64,000 nt of DNA, taken from NCBI GenBank assembly GCA_965222105.1, contig CBDCTQ010000035.1:6283-70282 (forward strand), written 5' to 3'. Source of the DNA: CALGLS01 sp965222105 (lineage in GTDB: Bacteria > Bacteroidota > Bacteroidia > Chitinophagales > Saprospiraceae). The translations under genes and the position numbers were made by a program. Of the stretch, positions 44,324-52,126 are shown in pieces. The number at the start of each line of letters is the position of its first letter. The stretch's first letter is position 1. The notes beneath the pieces were generated by a model. It was not told the DNA's origin. It searched no databases and was given only the letters and a program-made list of their open reading frames with translations.

Positions 44324-45907
44324 CTATTCATTAAACAAATCCATTACTTGCTCCTCATTTAAGACACCTTCAAAAATTTTAATGTCGTCTATTACGCCAA
44401 TGAAATCTTCGTCTTCCGAAGGCGTTGATCCAAGACAGCCAGAATTTGAATAAGTAGAACCATCACCAATAGTAGTACAAAAACCATTAGTTATAACGGT
44501 AGTAGTACTTGTGTTTTTTGTATCTACTATTGTTCCGTTTTTATATACCTTGACCACAGAGCCATCGTGGGTTGCAACAATATGTGTCCACTCCCCTAGT
44601 TGAATATCACCTATCCAAAATAGATCCGCTCCTATTGTAATAGCAATTCCCTCATTTTGATGTATTCCCAAATACCAACCCTGAAATACACCTATATAAC
44701 CATACTTATTAATGATTGCAGACCAAGGGGAAGTTGCGGCAAAATTCCATTGAGTAGGTTTTATCCAAACAGAAATAGAGAAAGGAATTGAAACAACTTC
44801 AGCGTTAGAACCCAAATTAATAAGATCCCCAGCGCTAAACGAATAAGCAGAATTAGCTTGCCCTTTTCTATCCATAGTCAGTGTTGCACCCATGACTTCA
44901 CCATCATACCCATTTCCTGTTTCATCATTAGCATTTCCATTAAACGGAAAATCAACAATAAGGGGCGGAAACACATTATTGAAAAGCTGAGAAACTTCAT
45001 TAGAATAGTTAGAAGATAAGTTATTATTGACAGCTTTTACTCTATAAGTATAAAATCCTGATTCTTCTATTTGATCAGTAAAAGAAATATTGTTTGCAGG
45101 AAGTGTTTCAAGAACAGTAAAATTTTCTGAATTTCTTTTTCTCTCAATAACATAGCTATCTTCAATAAGACTGTTGTCAGTCCACCTAATAGTAAGTTGG
45201 TTGAAGCTACTATCTGAAATGTGTAAATTGGTTGGCGTTGCAAAACCAGTGTATATAACATCAACTTCTACCCAATCAGAAGTTTTTGTCAAATTTCTAG
45301 CTTGGAGAGAATAAGACCTCGCTAAAGGATTTGTTGGCACAGAAATAATATCTAAAAAAGAAACATCATTAGGCTGTAAAATTTCATCGCCAACTGGGGA
45401 ACCATTCTGATATTTCCTTAACAAAAAATCTGTTTCAGAATGACTATTATCTGTCCATTCTAACAAAATACCGCTATTCTCTACTTCTGTAGCACGAAAA
45501 TCAGAAGGAGCATTTAAAAATTCGCTTTCATATACGTATTCTTTCTCGTTAGAATATCTTGACTCAAGGCCATTTTTAGTTACTTTGAAACGATAATAAT
45601 AAGTCGTTTTTATTTCCTTGTTCAAAGTTTTATCCAATAGGGTTGACTCATCTAATTTTTCAAAATTAATAGGATTGAAACCACTATCTGATTTACGCTC
45701 CAAAACAATCATAGTACTATCATGATATGCTTTCGAAATAAGGATAACTAAATTTGCTTTTTCATCTTTTTCAATATCCAATATCAGTGGGGTTTCCGAT
45801 AACTCAGGATCGGACTCTAATGGATTGTCATTCTCGAAAATACAAGAATTCACCACAAATAATATAATAGTAGCAACAACAACGATTGTTAGATACGGGG
45901 GTTTCAT
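44324..45907 (-). CDS. lipoprotein with Fn3 and LamG-like domains
   Basis: The 527-aa lipoprotein has lipobox VVNSC (MKPPYLTIVVVATIILFVVNSCIFENDNP). Residues about 45-320 hold fibronectin type III-like domains (PSDFRATEVENSGILLEWTDNSHSETDFLLRK, PTNLHISDSSFNQLTIRWTDNSLIEDSYVIERK). The C-terminal 200 residues are a LamG/concanavalin A-like jelly roll (FNGNANDETGNGYDGEVMGATLT...AYSFSAGDLINLG...FSISVWIKPTQW...GEWTHIVATHDGSVVKVYKNG), a fold that often binds carbohydrate. It is the last gene of a four-gene minus-strand unit (48249 to 44324) and starts 14 bases after its neighbour. A surface-binding role is inferred. Confidence 0.75.
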   Translation of the reverse strand: MKPPYLTIVVVATIILFVVNSCIFENDNPLESDPELSETPLILDIEKDEKANLVILISKAYHDSTMIVLERKSDSGFNPINFEKLDESTLLDKTLNKEIKTTYYYRFKVTKNGLESRYSNEKEYVYESEFLNAPSDFRATEVENSGILLEWTDNSHSETDFLLRKYQNGSPVGDEILQPNDVSFLDIISVPTNPLARSYSLQARNLTKTSDWVEVDVIYTGFATPTNLHISDSSFNQLTIRWTDNSLIEDSYVIERKRNSENFTVLETLPANNISFTDQIEESGFYTYRVKAVNNNLSSNYSNEVSQLFNNVFPPLIVDFPFNGNANDETGNGYDGEVMGATLTMDRKGQANSAYSFSAGDLINLGSNAEVVSIPFSISVWIKPTQWNFAATSPWSAIINKYGYIGVFQGWYLGIHQNEGIAITIGADLFWIGDIQLGEWTHIVATHDGSVVKVYKNGTIVDTKNTSTTTVITNGFCTTIGDGSTYSNSGCLGSTPSEDEDFIGVIDDIKIFEGVLNEEQVMDLFNE

Positions 45908-45921
45908 ATGAAATAGGTGAT

Positions 45922-46692
45922 TTAGAAGTGAGGTACAAACTTATCTCTTTTGATCTTGCTATTTTTAATAAAGAAAAAGGTAACGGCAGCTCCTGCAATT
46001 GCAAAAGAAGAGTATGCTGAAGCTAAAAGAGCATTTCTTGAATTTTTCGCACGTTCTAAGTCAGAAAACGTTGTGGCATCGCGATATTTTCTCTGTTTTG
46101 AAAATGAAAACCCTCCAGTCAGAATACCTGAAACCAACCCTGCTCCCGAAACATATAACAACCACTTTGGAGAACGCTTTCCTTCTATATCTTGTCGCAT
46201 TTTCTTGGATAGTTTACGCATCAACTTAGCAAGGGGTACTGCTTTTCTAAAACGTGATTTAGCAGCAATAATAGATTCTTCTACTCTGAATTTGCCCGAC
46301 TCCAATAAAGCAATCTTTGCATCAATATAGAATTTATTATCTCCACCATGGTCAGTTATTTTTCCCACAAGCAAAGCATTTGCACCAACCTGTTTACCTA
46401 ATTTTACAATAGTTGGTTTATTATACACCGAAGCTAATTGGTATTGACCATGAATAATATCAAACAAAGTATCCTGTATATCATTAGTAACTAGATTTGT
46501 AATATATGGAATGTTCGACAACTCTGTTGTTAATCTCTCAGGGATAACTCGTGCTAATTTTTCAAAATCCGGACTCGGATTATCATAGCTGAATTGTATA
46601 TATATCAACCTATAGTCAAGATTCGAGTTTTGAGTAAACACTTCAGTATGAAATCCAGCCAAGATAAACCCCATAAAAATGAAAAGTCTCAT
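45922..46692 (-). CDS. hypothetical periplasmic protein, CsgG/LpoB-like N-terminal half
   Basis: The 256-aa protein has a signal peptide (MRLFIFMGFILAGFHTEVFTQ). Residues about 30-160 resemble the alpha/beta fold of CsgG/LpoB-type proteins: FEKLARVIPERLTTELSNIPYITNLV, then GKQVGANALLVGKITDHGGDNKFYIDAKIALLESGKF. The C-terminal part has hydrophobic segments (WLLYVSGAGLVSGILTGGFSF, ALLASAYSSFAIAGAAVTFFFI) that may be membrane-embedded. It starts 4 bases after the upstream gene ends. The CsgG-like call is by fold pattern and is tentative. Confidence 0.55.
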   Translation of the reverse strand: MRLFIFMGFILAGFHTEVFTQNSNLDYRLIYIQFSYDNPSPDFEKLARVIPERLTTELSNIPYITNLVTNDIQDTLFDIIHGQYQLASVYNKPTIVKLGKQVGANALLVGKITDHGGDNKFYIDAKIALLESGKFRVEESIIAAKSRFRKAVPLAKLMRKLSKKMRQDIEGKRSPKWLLYVSGAGLVSGILTGGFSFSKQRKYRDATTFSDLERAKNSRNALLASAYSSFAIAGAAVTFFFIKNSKIKRDKFVPHF

Positions 46693-46696
46693 AAAA

Positions 46697-47494
46697 TTAA
46701 TTTTTGGAGTGAAGAATAATCGACATGTTCTTTTCTTTCACAAGTATAAAATCATTATCTTCCAGATAGTGTTCTTGATACCATTCGTAGTTATTACCAA
46801 GCGTTACCAAAACTCTATAGTATTTTTTAGGCAAATTTAAACTTACACACCTTCTCTTTTTAAATTCTCCATCTACATATATTTTAGCTTCATCAGGACC
46901 CATTATATCTAGGCGATAAATCTTACCACTTTCATCTATTCCGATAAAATTCTTTAGATCATTACATCTTATTCCAATCTGAAAATAAAGTTGCTCTCCT
47001 ATGATTCGCTTTCTTGTGAGGTCGCTCGCTGCAAGAAGTTCCTTTTTTTTAAGGTGTATTATTGGCGTTTGCTTTAATTTTCCTAAAGTGTAAGTATTTT
47101 CTAATGCGTTAACTTTTTTTAGTTCTTCTATTTTTATAAAAAATGCATAACTGTTAATTTCAGACTTCACACTATACACCGTTAATAGATTTTTAGGGGT
47201 ACCAAATTTAATTACAATAGGTGCATCTAAATTATCATTCACTTTACCCATTGTCTGTTCATTGTAATTTAGAAGCTCATTTATTTCGACTAAATTAATA
47301 TATGTACAGGAATCACTGCATAAACTGCTAAGCACATATGCAATGTCATTAATTACAGTTTTATAATGCTGTTGTTCGATAGAACTGTCTGGCAAAGAAT
47401 AAGCAATAGCAATATCTTGACAAAACTGATTCTGAGCAAAAATGATTTGGCAAACAAAAAGAAAACAAATGGCTAGGCGATATTGGTTTTTCAT
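46697..47494 (-). CDS. hypothetical exported protein
   Basis: The protein is 265 aa from ATG 47494 (MKNQYRLAICFLFVCQIIFAQNQ). This start is chosen over 47500 because it overlaps the upstream stop as ATGA, a sign of coupled translation. The signal peptide is clear. The mature part (DIAIAYSLPDSSIEQQHYKTVINDIAYVLSSLCSDSC...) has two Cys pairs and a C-terminal half with a PEGA-like segment (AKIYVDGEFKKRRCVSLNLPKKYYRVLVTLG), typical of surface-exposed modules that coat envelope proteins. No family is certain. Confidence 0.6.
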   Translation of the reverse strand: MKNQYRLAICFLFVCQIIFAQNQFCQDIAIAYSLPDSSIEQQHYKTVINDIAYVLSSLCSDSCTYINLVEINELLNYNEQTMGKVNDNLDAPIVIKFGTPKNLLTVYSVKSEINSYAFFIKIEELKKVNALENTYTLGKLKQTPIIHLKKKELLAASDLTRKRIIGEQLYFQIGIRCNDLKNFIGIDESGKIYRLDIMGPDEAKIYVDGEFKKRRCVSLNLPKKYYRVLVTLGNNYEWYQEHYLEDNDFILVKEKNMSIILHSKN

Positions 47495-48249
47495 TTGCAA
47501 GAGGTTGCATATGTTGTTTTATCCGTATATAACTGTCCCCCATAAGAACAAATTGTCTTTTTGTCAATAAAGTTCAATTTTTCTATTGATTTTAGCTCAA
47601 CTGGAAAGCTCAAAATTGAAAATGATGCACTTTTTTGTACTACTTTAAAATCAGTATATTTTGCCTCCAAAGTTATTTGGGGGTTGTTCATTAGTTGATG
47701 GGTAAACTTGTATTTTTTTCTTTCTCCTGATAAGTTGTTCTTTTTAGTCGTAGAAGCAGTAAAGGGCTTAACTTTAGAGTCCAATATCGTTGTCGTTTTC
47801 ACTTCATTTTTTTCGGGTGTGGTGGTTTTTCTTTGTGGTTTTTTTTTCACTTGAGTTATTTTTACATAAATAATTTCTCCATTATAGATATAGATAGAAT
47901 CCGGATTAGTGGGTTCGTAGGCAGGAGCATTATCAAGTCGTATGCTAAATGAGCTTTGTTTTATATCCCGGGCAAGGTCTTTAAAAGTAGCTTTTCCTCT
48001 TTCTCCGATCAGTGCAGCCTGATTAGCTCTATCTTCAAACTCAATAGATACTATTGCGTTATTCTCTAAATGTTCAATGTTTATGTCATTTTCTCCAAGT
48101 ACAATTATGGCCATATCCACGCTTTCAATGAAAGATTTTATTGTGTACCCAGTAATTGCTGATATGGCTGCGAATATTGCAAAAACGGCACCTATAACTC
48201 TCAGGTTACTTCGTTTCGCATCACTCTCTTTTTTTATTTCCTGAATCAT
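47491..48249 (-). CDS. hypothetical membrane-anchored protein
   Basis: The 252-aa protein has one N-terminal membrane helix (NLRVIGAVFAIFAAISAITGYTIKSF). A beta-rich domain follows that resembles carboxypeptidase-regulatory-like folds (NAIVSIEFEDRANQAALIGERGKATFKDLARDIKQSSFSIRLDNAPAYEP). A Lys/Thr-rich linker separates it from a second beta domain ending in CSYGGQLYTDKTTYATSCK. The first 18 residues would be cytoplasmic. It is the first gene of the four-gene unit and its stop overlaps the next start (ATGA). Similar domain chains sit next to ternary signalling or effector modules in Bacteroidota; this is only a resemblance. Confidence 0.6.
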   Translation of the reverse strand: MIQEIKKESDAKRSNLRVIGAVFAIFAAISAITGYTIKSFIESVDMAIIVLGENDINIEHLENNAIVSIEFEDRANQAALIGERGKATFKDLARDIKQSSFSIRLDNAPAYEPTNPDSIYIYNGEIIYVKITQVKKKPQRKTTTPEKNEVKTTTILDSKVKPFTASTTKKNNLSGERKKYKFTHQLMNNPQITLEAKYTDFKVVQKSASFSILSFPVELKSIEKLNFIDKKTICSYGGQLYTDKTTYATSCK

Positions 48250-48301
48250 ATAGCTATATTTAAAAACATGAAGTCACATGAATTTTTATACCTGGCATAT
48301 G

Positions 48302-49378
48302 TCACCCACCCCGCCCAATCTCCCCCATCCGCCGCCGCATCTCAGCCATATCTCTGGCCTTACCACTCCCCTGCTCTTCCTTCCTCTCAAACTCCGCCAC
48401 CAGCACCTTCTGAATATAATCCAACTTCTTCTTCGACTTCTTCACATAGCCCGATACCCGGTTCAACTTCTCCACCACCCGGTCCGTGCCATACTTAATA
48501 CACCAATTGCGCAGCGACGCCATAGCTATCGTATCCCGCTTATTCAGTCCCACCTTATCCATATAGGACAGGACAAACGCCTTAATCTTCTTATCCTGCG
48601 ACTTGGAAACACCCCCCTTTGCTTTCCGGTTTATGATCTCGATGCGGTAGCCCGTAATAACCCGTCCATCTTTCAGCACGCCGGCCTTCTCCTCGTTTAC
48701 GCCCACCTTAGTTGACCAATCTATCTCAAAATAAATATCCGCCTTTTCGGCCAGGGCGTTGTGCTTTAGCTCCTTATAGGCTGGCTCCAGTACACGTCGT
48801 TTAAAATCTTTCAGCACCTTATATTGGTCATCAGCGATCCCCAAAAAACTTCGCAAAAAGGAAAGATACAAATTGAAATACTGCTTATCCTTATTCTTCG
48901 CCAGCAGCTTGTAGAGGTGTATGGTGTATTTGGAATTGAGATCAAATACCGTATTGGCCAGATATTCCGTGTAGCCATCACCCAGGGCGATGTATTCCGG
49001 AACAATCTCTTTACCAACTACAATTTCTACCTCCCCCTTCACCTTGTCGTGAATAGCCTTCGTGATCCAGCCGTCTATGATGTCTTTCTCCGGCGTTAGT
49101 ATATCGGCCGATCTTTTTCGCAGCGAAGAAAGCGCATCGCGCAGGCCGGAATAATTCCTGTAATTGTTGGGGACCAGGTCGGTGTACTTAAACTTCAAAA
49201 TCTTATCACCCAGCGGGGTTTCTCTGACCTCTACAAGTCTTTTAAGCTTTTGATCCGACCGGAATGCCTCCACGATTTTGGCCAGTATCCGTATTTCATC
49301 TATGGTCAGGTTTGCGGCAGCAATATTCCTCACCATCCTGTTGGGTTCCCTCGAAGGTATGTGTGCTTGTTTTGTCAT
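48302..49378 (-). CDS. Rep_3-family plasmid replication initiator (rep1)
   Basis: The 358-aa initiator has the two winged-helix layout of Rep_3/RepB proteins. The N-terminal part is VRNIAAANLTIDEIRILAKIVEAFRSDQ..., with LRDALSSLRKRSADILTP and VFDLNSKYTIHLYKLLAKNKDKQYFNLYLSFLRSFLGIADDQYKVLKDFKRRVLEPAYKELK, the family's central helix-turn-helix region. It binds iterons to open the origin. Five iterons lie directly upstream (49440-49555). A -7-like TATCTTTG (minus strand, plus coordinates 49384-49391) ends just 5 bases before the ATG, so the transcript may be nearly leaderless. The gene is intact, so this replicon is probably the working one. Confidence 0.9.
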   Translation of the reverse strand: MTKQAHIPSREPNRMVRNIAAANLTIDEIRILAKIVEAFRSDQKLKRLVEVRETPLGDKILKFKYTDLVPNNYRNYSGLRDALSSLRKRSADILTPEKDIIDGWITKAIHDKVKGEVEIVVGKEIVPEYIALGDGYTEYLANTVFDLNSKYTIHLYKLLAKNKDKQYFNLYLSFLRSFLGIADDQYKVLKDFKRRVLEPAYKELKHNALAEKADIYFEIDWSTKVGVNEEKAGVLKDGRVITGYRIEIINRKAKGGVSKSQDKKIKAFVLSYMDKVGLNKRDTIAMASLRNWCIKYGTDRVVEKLNRVSGYVKKSKKKLDYIQKVLVAEFERKEEQGSGKARDMAEMRRRMGEIGRGG

Positions 49379-49383
49379 GGAGG

Positions 49384-49391
49384 CAAAGATA
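49384..49391 (-). promoter_or_regulatory. -7 promoter box of rep1
   Basis: The minus strand reads TATCTTTG, an exact TAnnTTTG match, between the iterons and the rep1 ATG. Initiator bound to the iterons could therefore repress its own promoter. Confidence 0.5.
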
Positions 49392-49439
49392 GCAAAGATT
49401 TACAAATAGGGACATTCATTTGGAGATGCCCCCATATGT

Positions 49440-49555
49440 GCGAAATTATGTCCCCTTTTCAGGAAAATTGCGAAATTATGTCCCCTTTTGCGCGAAATTA
49501 TGTCCCCCTTTGCGCGAAATTATGTCCCCTTTAATGCGAAATTATGTCCCCTTTT
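49440..49555. repeat. iteron array and origin of replicon 1
   Basis: Five copies of GCGAAATTATGTCCCC(T/C)TTT begin at 49440, 49470, 49492, 49514 and 49536. The last four are spaced exactly 22 bp. A sixth, diverged copy is at 49809. The AT-rich stretch at about 49600-49660 next to the array could be the unwinding element. Confidence 0.9.
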
Positions 49556-50105
49556 CATTTTTCAAAACCCCTTCTAAGCACTTGATTATGTGCATGTTAC
49601 AACGTTCCAAAATTTCCCTACAATAATAACAATAGAATATACAATTATTATCACAATTCCCGAGATTGCCCGGCACTTCCTCCGGAAAATAATCTGAAAA
49701 CCCGAAACGAAATTTTATTTGGCGAAAAAACCAAAAAGAAAAACGAAACCAAAATCAAAAAATCATCAAAGAATGCGGGATGGCGAGAACATAATTAAAA
49801 AAAACACATGCGAAATTTTGTCCCCTTTTGGAAATCAGGCACTCCATTTTTCTGAGGAATAGCCAGAATTTACTCAGTATGCGAATACCAGAGGTCAGAA
49901 CAGAAGCTAGTGCTTTGTAAACAAAGTTACATGGTACTATGGCGGGCAGTATAACGGGGTCGCCTGCCTGACGGCAGTCAGGGATTTCCAACCGTAGGTG
50001 GACATGGCGGGGAAAAAGGCATGCCATGAAGGCAACAGCCCTTCATCGGGCGCGCGCAGGCAATGTAAATTACTAATAACCTACTTTACAGAACACTAGT
50101 GGATC
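49556..50105. other. origin-flanking region
   Basis: No gene is supported. It contains an AT-rich stretch, the sixth iteron (49809-49828), a hairpin CCTGAC-GGCA-GTCAGG (about 49967-49982) and a segment that resembles the leader of the recombinase at 57455 (49913-49930 and 50032-50068). Confidence 0.45.
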
Positions 50106-51029
50106 CTAACCCCGACCCTTATACCAGGTTTCAAACTCCTCATTAGTCATGCTCCTGGCAACCATTCGGTTAGCAAAGGCTCCAGGTTCTTTTTTTTCAA
50201 GGTTCTTCTTTGCCTTTACCACCTTTTCTGTAATTTTTGACCACACGTCTCCCGAAGTATCAAACACTTTCTTGTCGTACCACCAATCTACAAAAACACC
50301 CGCATTGTCCGGATTTTTCGACCACTTCTTAAAATGCTGCATCGCATGATCCATAAAATAATCCTCAAATCCCTCCATTTCGGTCCCTCTTATATTGGGT
50401 AGAATCAATTTGAAAACAATTCCTGGTTTTACTCCAAATGCAACAAGCCGGTTATACACCTCCAACTTTGCTCGGCTCAAGAATCCTATATCGGCTGCAG
50501 AAGGCTTGTAATCCCCCAAAGTTTTTGCCCTTTTTCGTTTTCGACCGGGACCACAGACTGAAACCAATTGATATATCCCCTTAATCGCTTCCCCGATATT
50601 TTGAAGTCAGTTGAAAATTTAACCTTCCGGTCAATGAGACGTCGGCAAAAGTCATCCAAGCGTTCATAGCTACTATTCCACTTCTTATCTTCTTCCTTTA
50701 AATAGTTGTCCAGTTCCTTTACCGAAATCAGCTGCTTATGAAAATATTTTTGACCTTCCTTTGGCTTTAGCTGCGATACCAGTAAAACAATGATCTTTGA
50801 GTGTGTGACAAAATCGCTGCGGCTTTTACCACGAAGACACGAAGAAACAAAGATTCACAGAGAAATTCTTTGTGTGGCTTTGTGTCTTAGAGCCTTTGTG
50901 GTGAGAGGCTCCGCTAATATGTAACGCACTCATGATCTTTTGCTCTTTGGCAGATAGATGATATTGAGCATTGAATATCAAGCTATTCTCAATTCGGGCA
51001 ATTTTATTATTGGTCTTTTGTGCTATCAT
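50106..51029 (-). pseudogene. second Rep_3 initiator (rep2), broken by a MITE and a frameshift
   Basis: Reading leftwards from ATG 51029, the N-terminus is MIAQKTNNKIARIENSLIFN, then AQYHLSAKEQKI, the classic Rep_3 opening. A 133-bp insertion follows. Removing it with one 9-bp duplicate joins ...KEQKI to IVLLVSQLKPKEGQKYFHKQL in frame. The sequence continues through SGKRLRGYINWFQSVVPVENEKGQ and then shifts frame at about 50520-50530. The rest (KPSAADIGFLSRAKLEVYNRLVAFGVKPGIVFK...) is in the frame ending at 50106. Both lesions should kill the protein. Its iterons and operator remain upstream. Confidence 0.8.
50799..50931. mobile_element. 133-bp MITE inside rep2
   Basis: The insert has imperfect terminal inverted repeats (GAGTGTGTGACA... 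/ ...TGTAACGCACTC) and a perfect 9-bp duplication, ATGATCTTT, at 50790-50798 and 50932-50940. It codes for nothing. The interior is a long imperfect palindrome with CCACGAAGACACGAAG and CTTTGTGTCTTAGAG. Deleting it restores the rep2 reading frame. Confidence 0.85.
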
Positions 51030-51061
51030 AATTAGTATGAATGTTCGGGGCAATACTAGCT

Positions 51062-51099
51062 AAAAAGGGGGACAAATCAAACTAATTTGTCCCCCTTTT
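51062..51099 (-). promoter_or_regulatory. inverted-repeat operator of rep2
   Basis: AAAAAGGGGGACAAAT and ATTTGTCCCCCTTTTG face each other about 33 bases upstream of the rep2 ATG. Each arm contains the TGTCCCC core of the iterons. In Rep_3 plasmids such inverted half-iterons bind initiator dimers and repress rep. Confidence 0.75.
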
Positions 51100-51106
51100 G
51101 TTTTCG

Positions 51107-51219
51107 ACCCACATCTTGTCCCCTTTTCGACCCACATTCTGTCCCCCCTTCAACCCACATTCTGTCCCCCTTTTAACCCACATTCTGTCCCCTTTTTAAC
51201 CCACATTCTGTCCCCTTTT
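51107..51219. repeat. iteron array and origin of replicon 2
   Basis: Five copies of ACCCACATTCTGTCCCC begin at 51107, 51130, 51153, 51176 and 51199, spaced exactly 23 bp. A further copy is at 51421. They share TGTCCCCTTTT with the rep1 iterons but differ in the other half, so the two initiators are probably distinct. Confidence 0.9.
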
Positions 51220-51504
51220 GGAAATGACACTCAGTCCTGATTTGCCTTATAAATATACCTAAATACAAGCATTTATATAGGTAAAAAAATATAAAACATG
51301 CGATTGTAAATATTAAAGTATTAAAATATTATTTAAAAGTCTTAAAAGACTTAAGACCTTTTTTTCATTTTTAATCAACCCCCATCCCCCAATCTTGGGG
51401 GCAAAACACAAATTGCGCCAACCCACATTCTGTCCCCCTTTAAAAATTCAATTTAGGTACAACAATTGCCCCGTTAGGCTAGTAAAAGCACCAACCAGAA
51501 AACA
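51220..51504. other. AT-rich flank of replicon 2
   Basis: Strongly AT-rich sequence at about 51250-51370 includes the palindrome AAGTCTT-AA-AAGACTT and a T run. It is suited to origin unwinding. No gene is seen apart from the distal iteron at 51421. Confidence 0.5.
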
Positions 51505-52110
51505 ATGAGAAAACCAACACTATCAATTCTCTCAACACTCTGGCTAATCTCCATAGCCAACGCAAACCCTATAGACACCCTCCCGCCCGAAGCCATCCTC
51601 TACGCAGCCCTCGACACTTTCCACGCCCAAACACTCCGCGCCGAACTCGCAGAATTTAAAGAAACCAGAAGAGGATCATGGATCGACTACCTCCCCTCCA
51701 TCTCCTACACCACCAATACTCTATCAGGCAAACCCGCACCCGGCATCACCTACTCCACCGCCCAAGTCCGGGCTACCCGAAACCGGCGCAAATCCCTCAA
51801 AGCAAAGCGCCAGTCGATCATCACCAATTCGGCCATTAGGCGTAACGTTGACCGACGACGCCTGCGCAACCTCATCCAAAAACATGCTATTTACAAAGAG
51901 GAGCTCGCCGCAATGGAACAGATATACCAGCTCGACATCAAACTCTGGGAATTCTACCAAACTGCCTACGAAAAAGGCGACCTCAAACCCATTGAGTACA
52001 TCACCCGCGAAAAAGAATTCCTCTCCCGCAGAAGAATTTTAATGGAACAACGGCAACGAACCCAGTTCCTCGTACTCGACATTCTCGAAGCAGCACATTA
52101 TTTTCTTTAA
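51505..52110 (+). CDS. hypothetical exported helical protein
   Basis: The 201-aa protein has a signal peptide (MRKPTLSILSTLWLISIANANP). The remainder is mostly helical, with many Arg/Lys/Glu/Gln residues and possible coiled coil (ALDTFHAQTLRAELAEFKETRR, YKEELAAMEQIYQLDIKLWEFYQTAYEKGDLKPIEYITREKEFLSRRRIL). The general pattern recalls half of a TolC-like helical hairpin (YxxGxxxxxEYI), but the beta-barrel strands are missing. Function unknown. An IS4-like element sits 16 bases after its stop. Confidence 0.55.
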   Translation: MRKPTLSILSTLWLISIANANPIDTLPPEAILYAALDTFHAQTLRAELAEFKETRRGSWIDYLPSISYTTNTLSGKPAPGITYSTAQVRATRNRRKSLKAKRQSIITNSAIRRNVDRRRLRNLIQKHAIYKEELAAMEQIYQLDIKLWEFYQTAYEKGDLKPIEYITREKEFLSRRRILMEQRQRTQFLVLDILEAAHYFL

Positions 52111-52126
52111 GAAAAAACAGAATTTA

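Noticed and set aside
50095..50106. ACTAGTGGATCC, resembling a cloning-vector polylinker
   Set aside because: The flanks do not continue the vector sequence and run straight into the rep2 3' end, so a chance match is likelier than contamination.
49440..51219. Regular repeats that could be a CRISPR array
   Set aside because: Spacing of 22-23 bp leaves almost no spacer, the repeats flank rep genes, and no cas gene is present. They are iterons.
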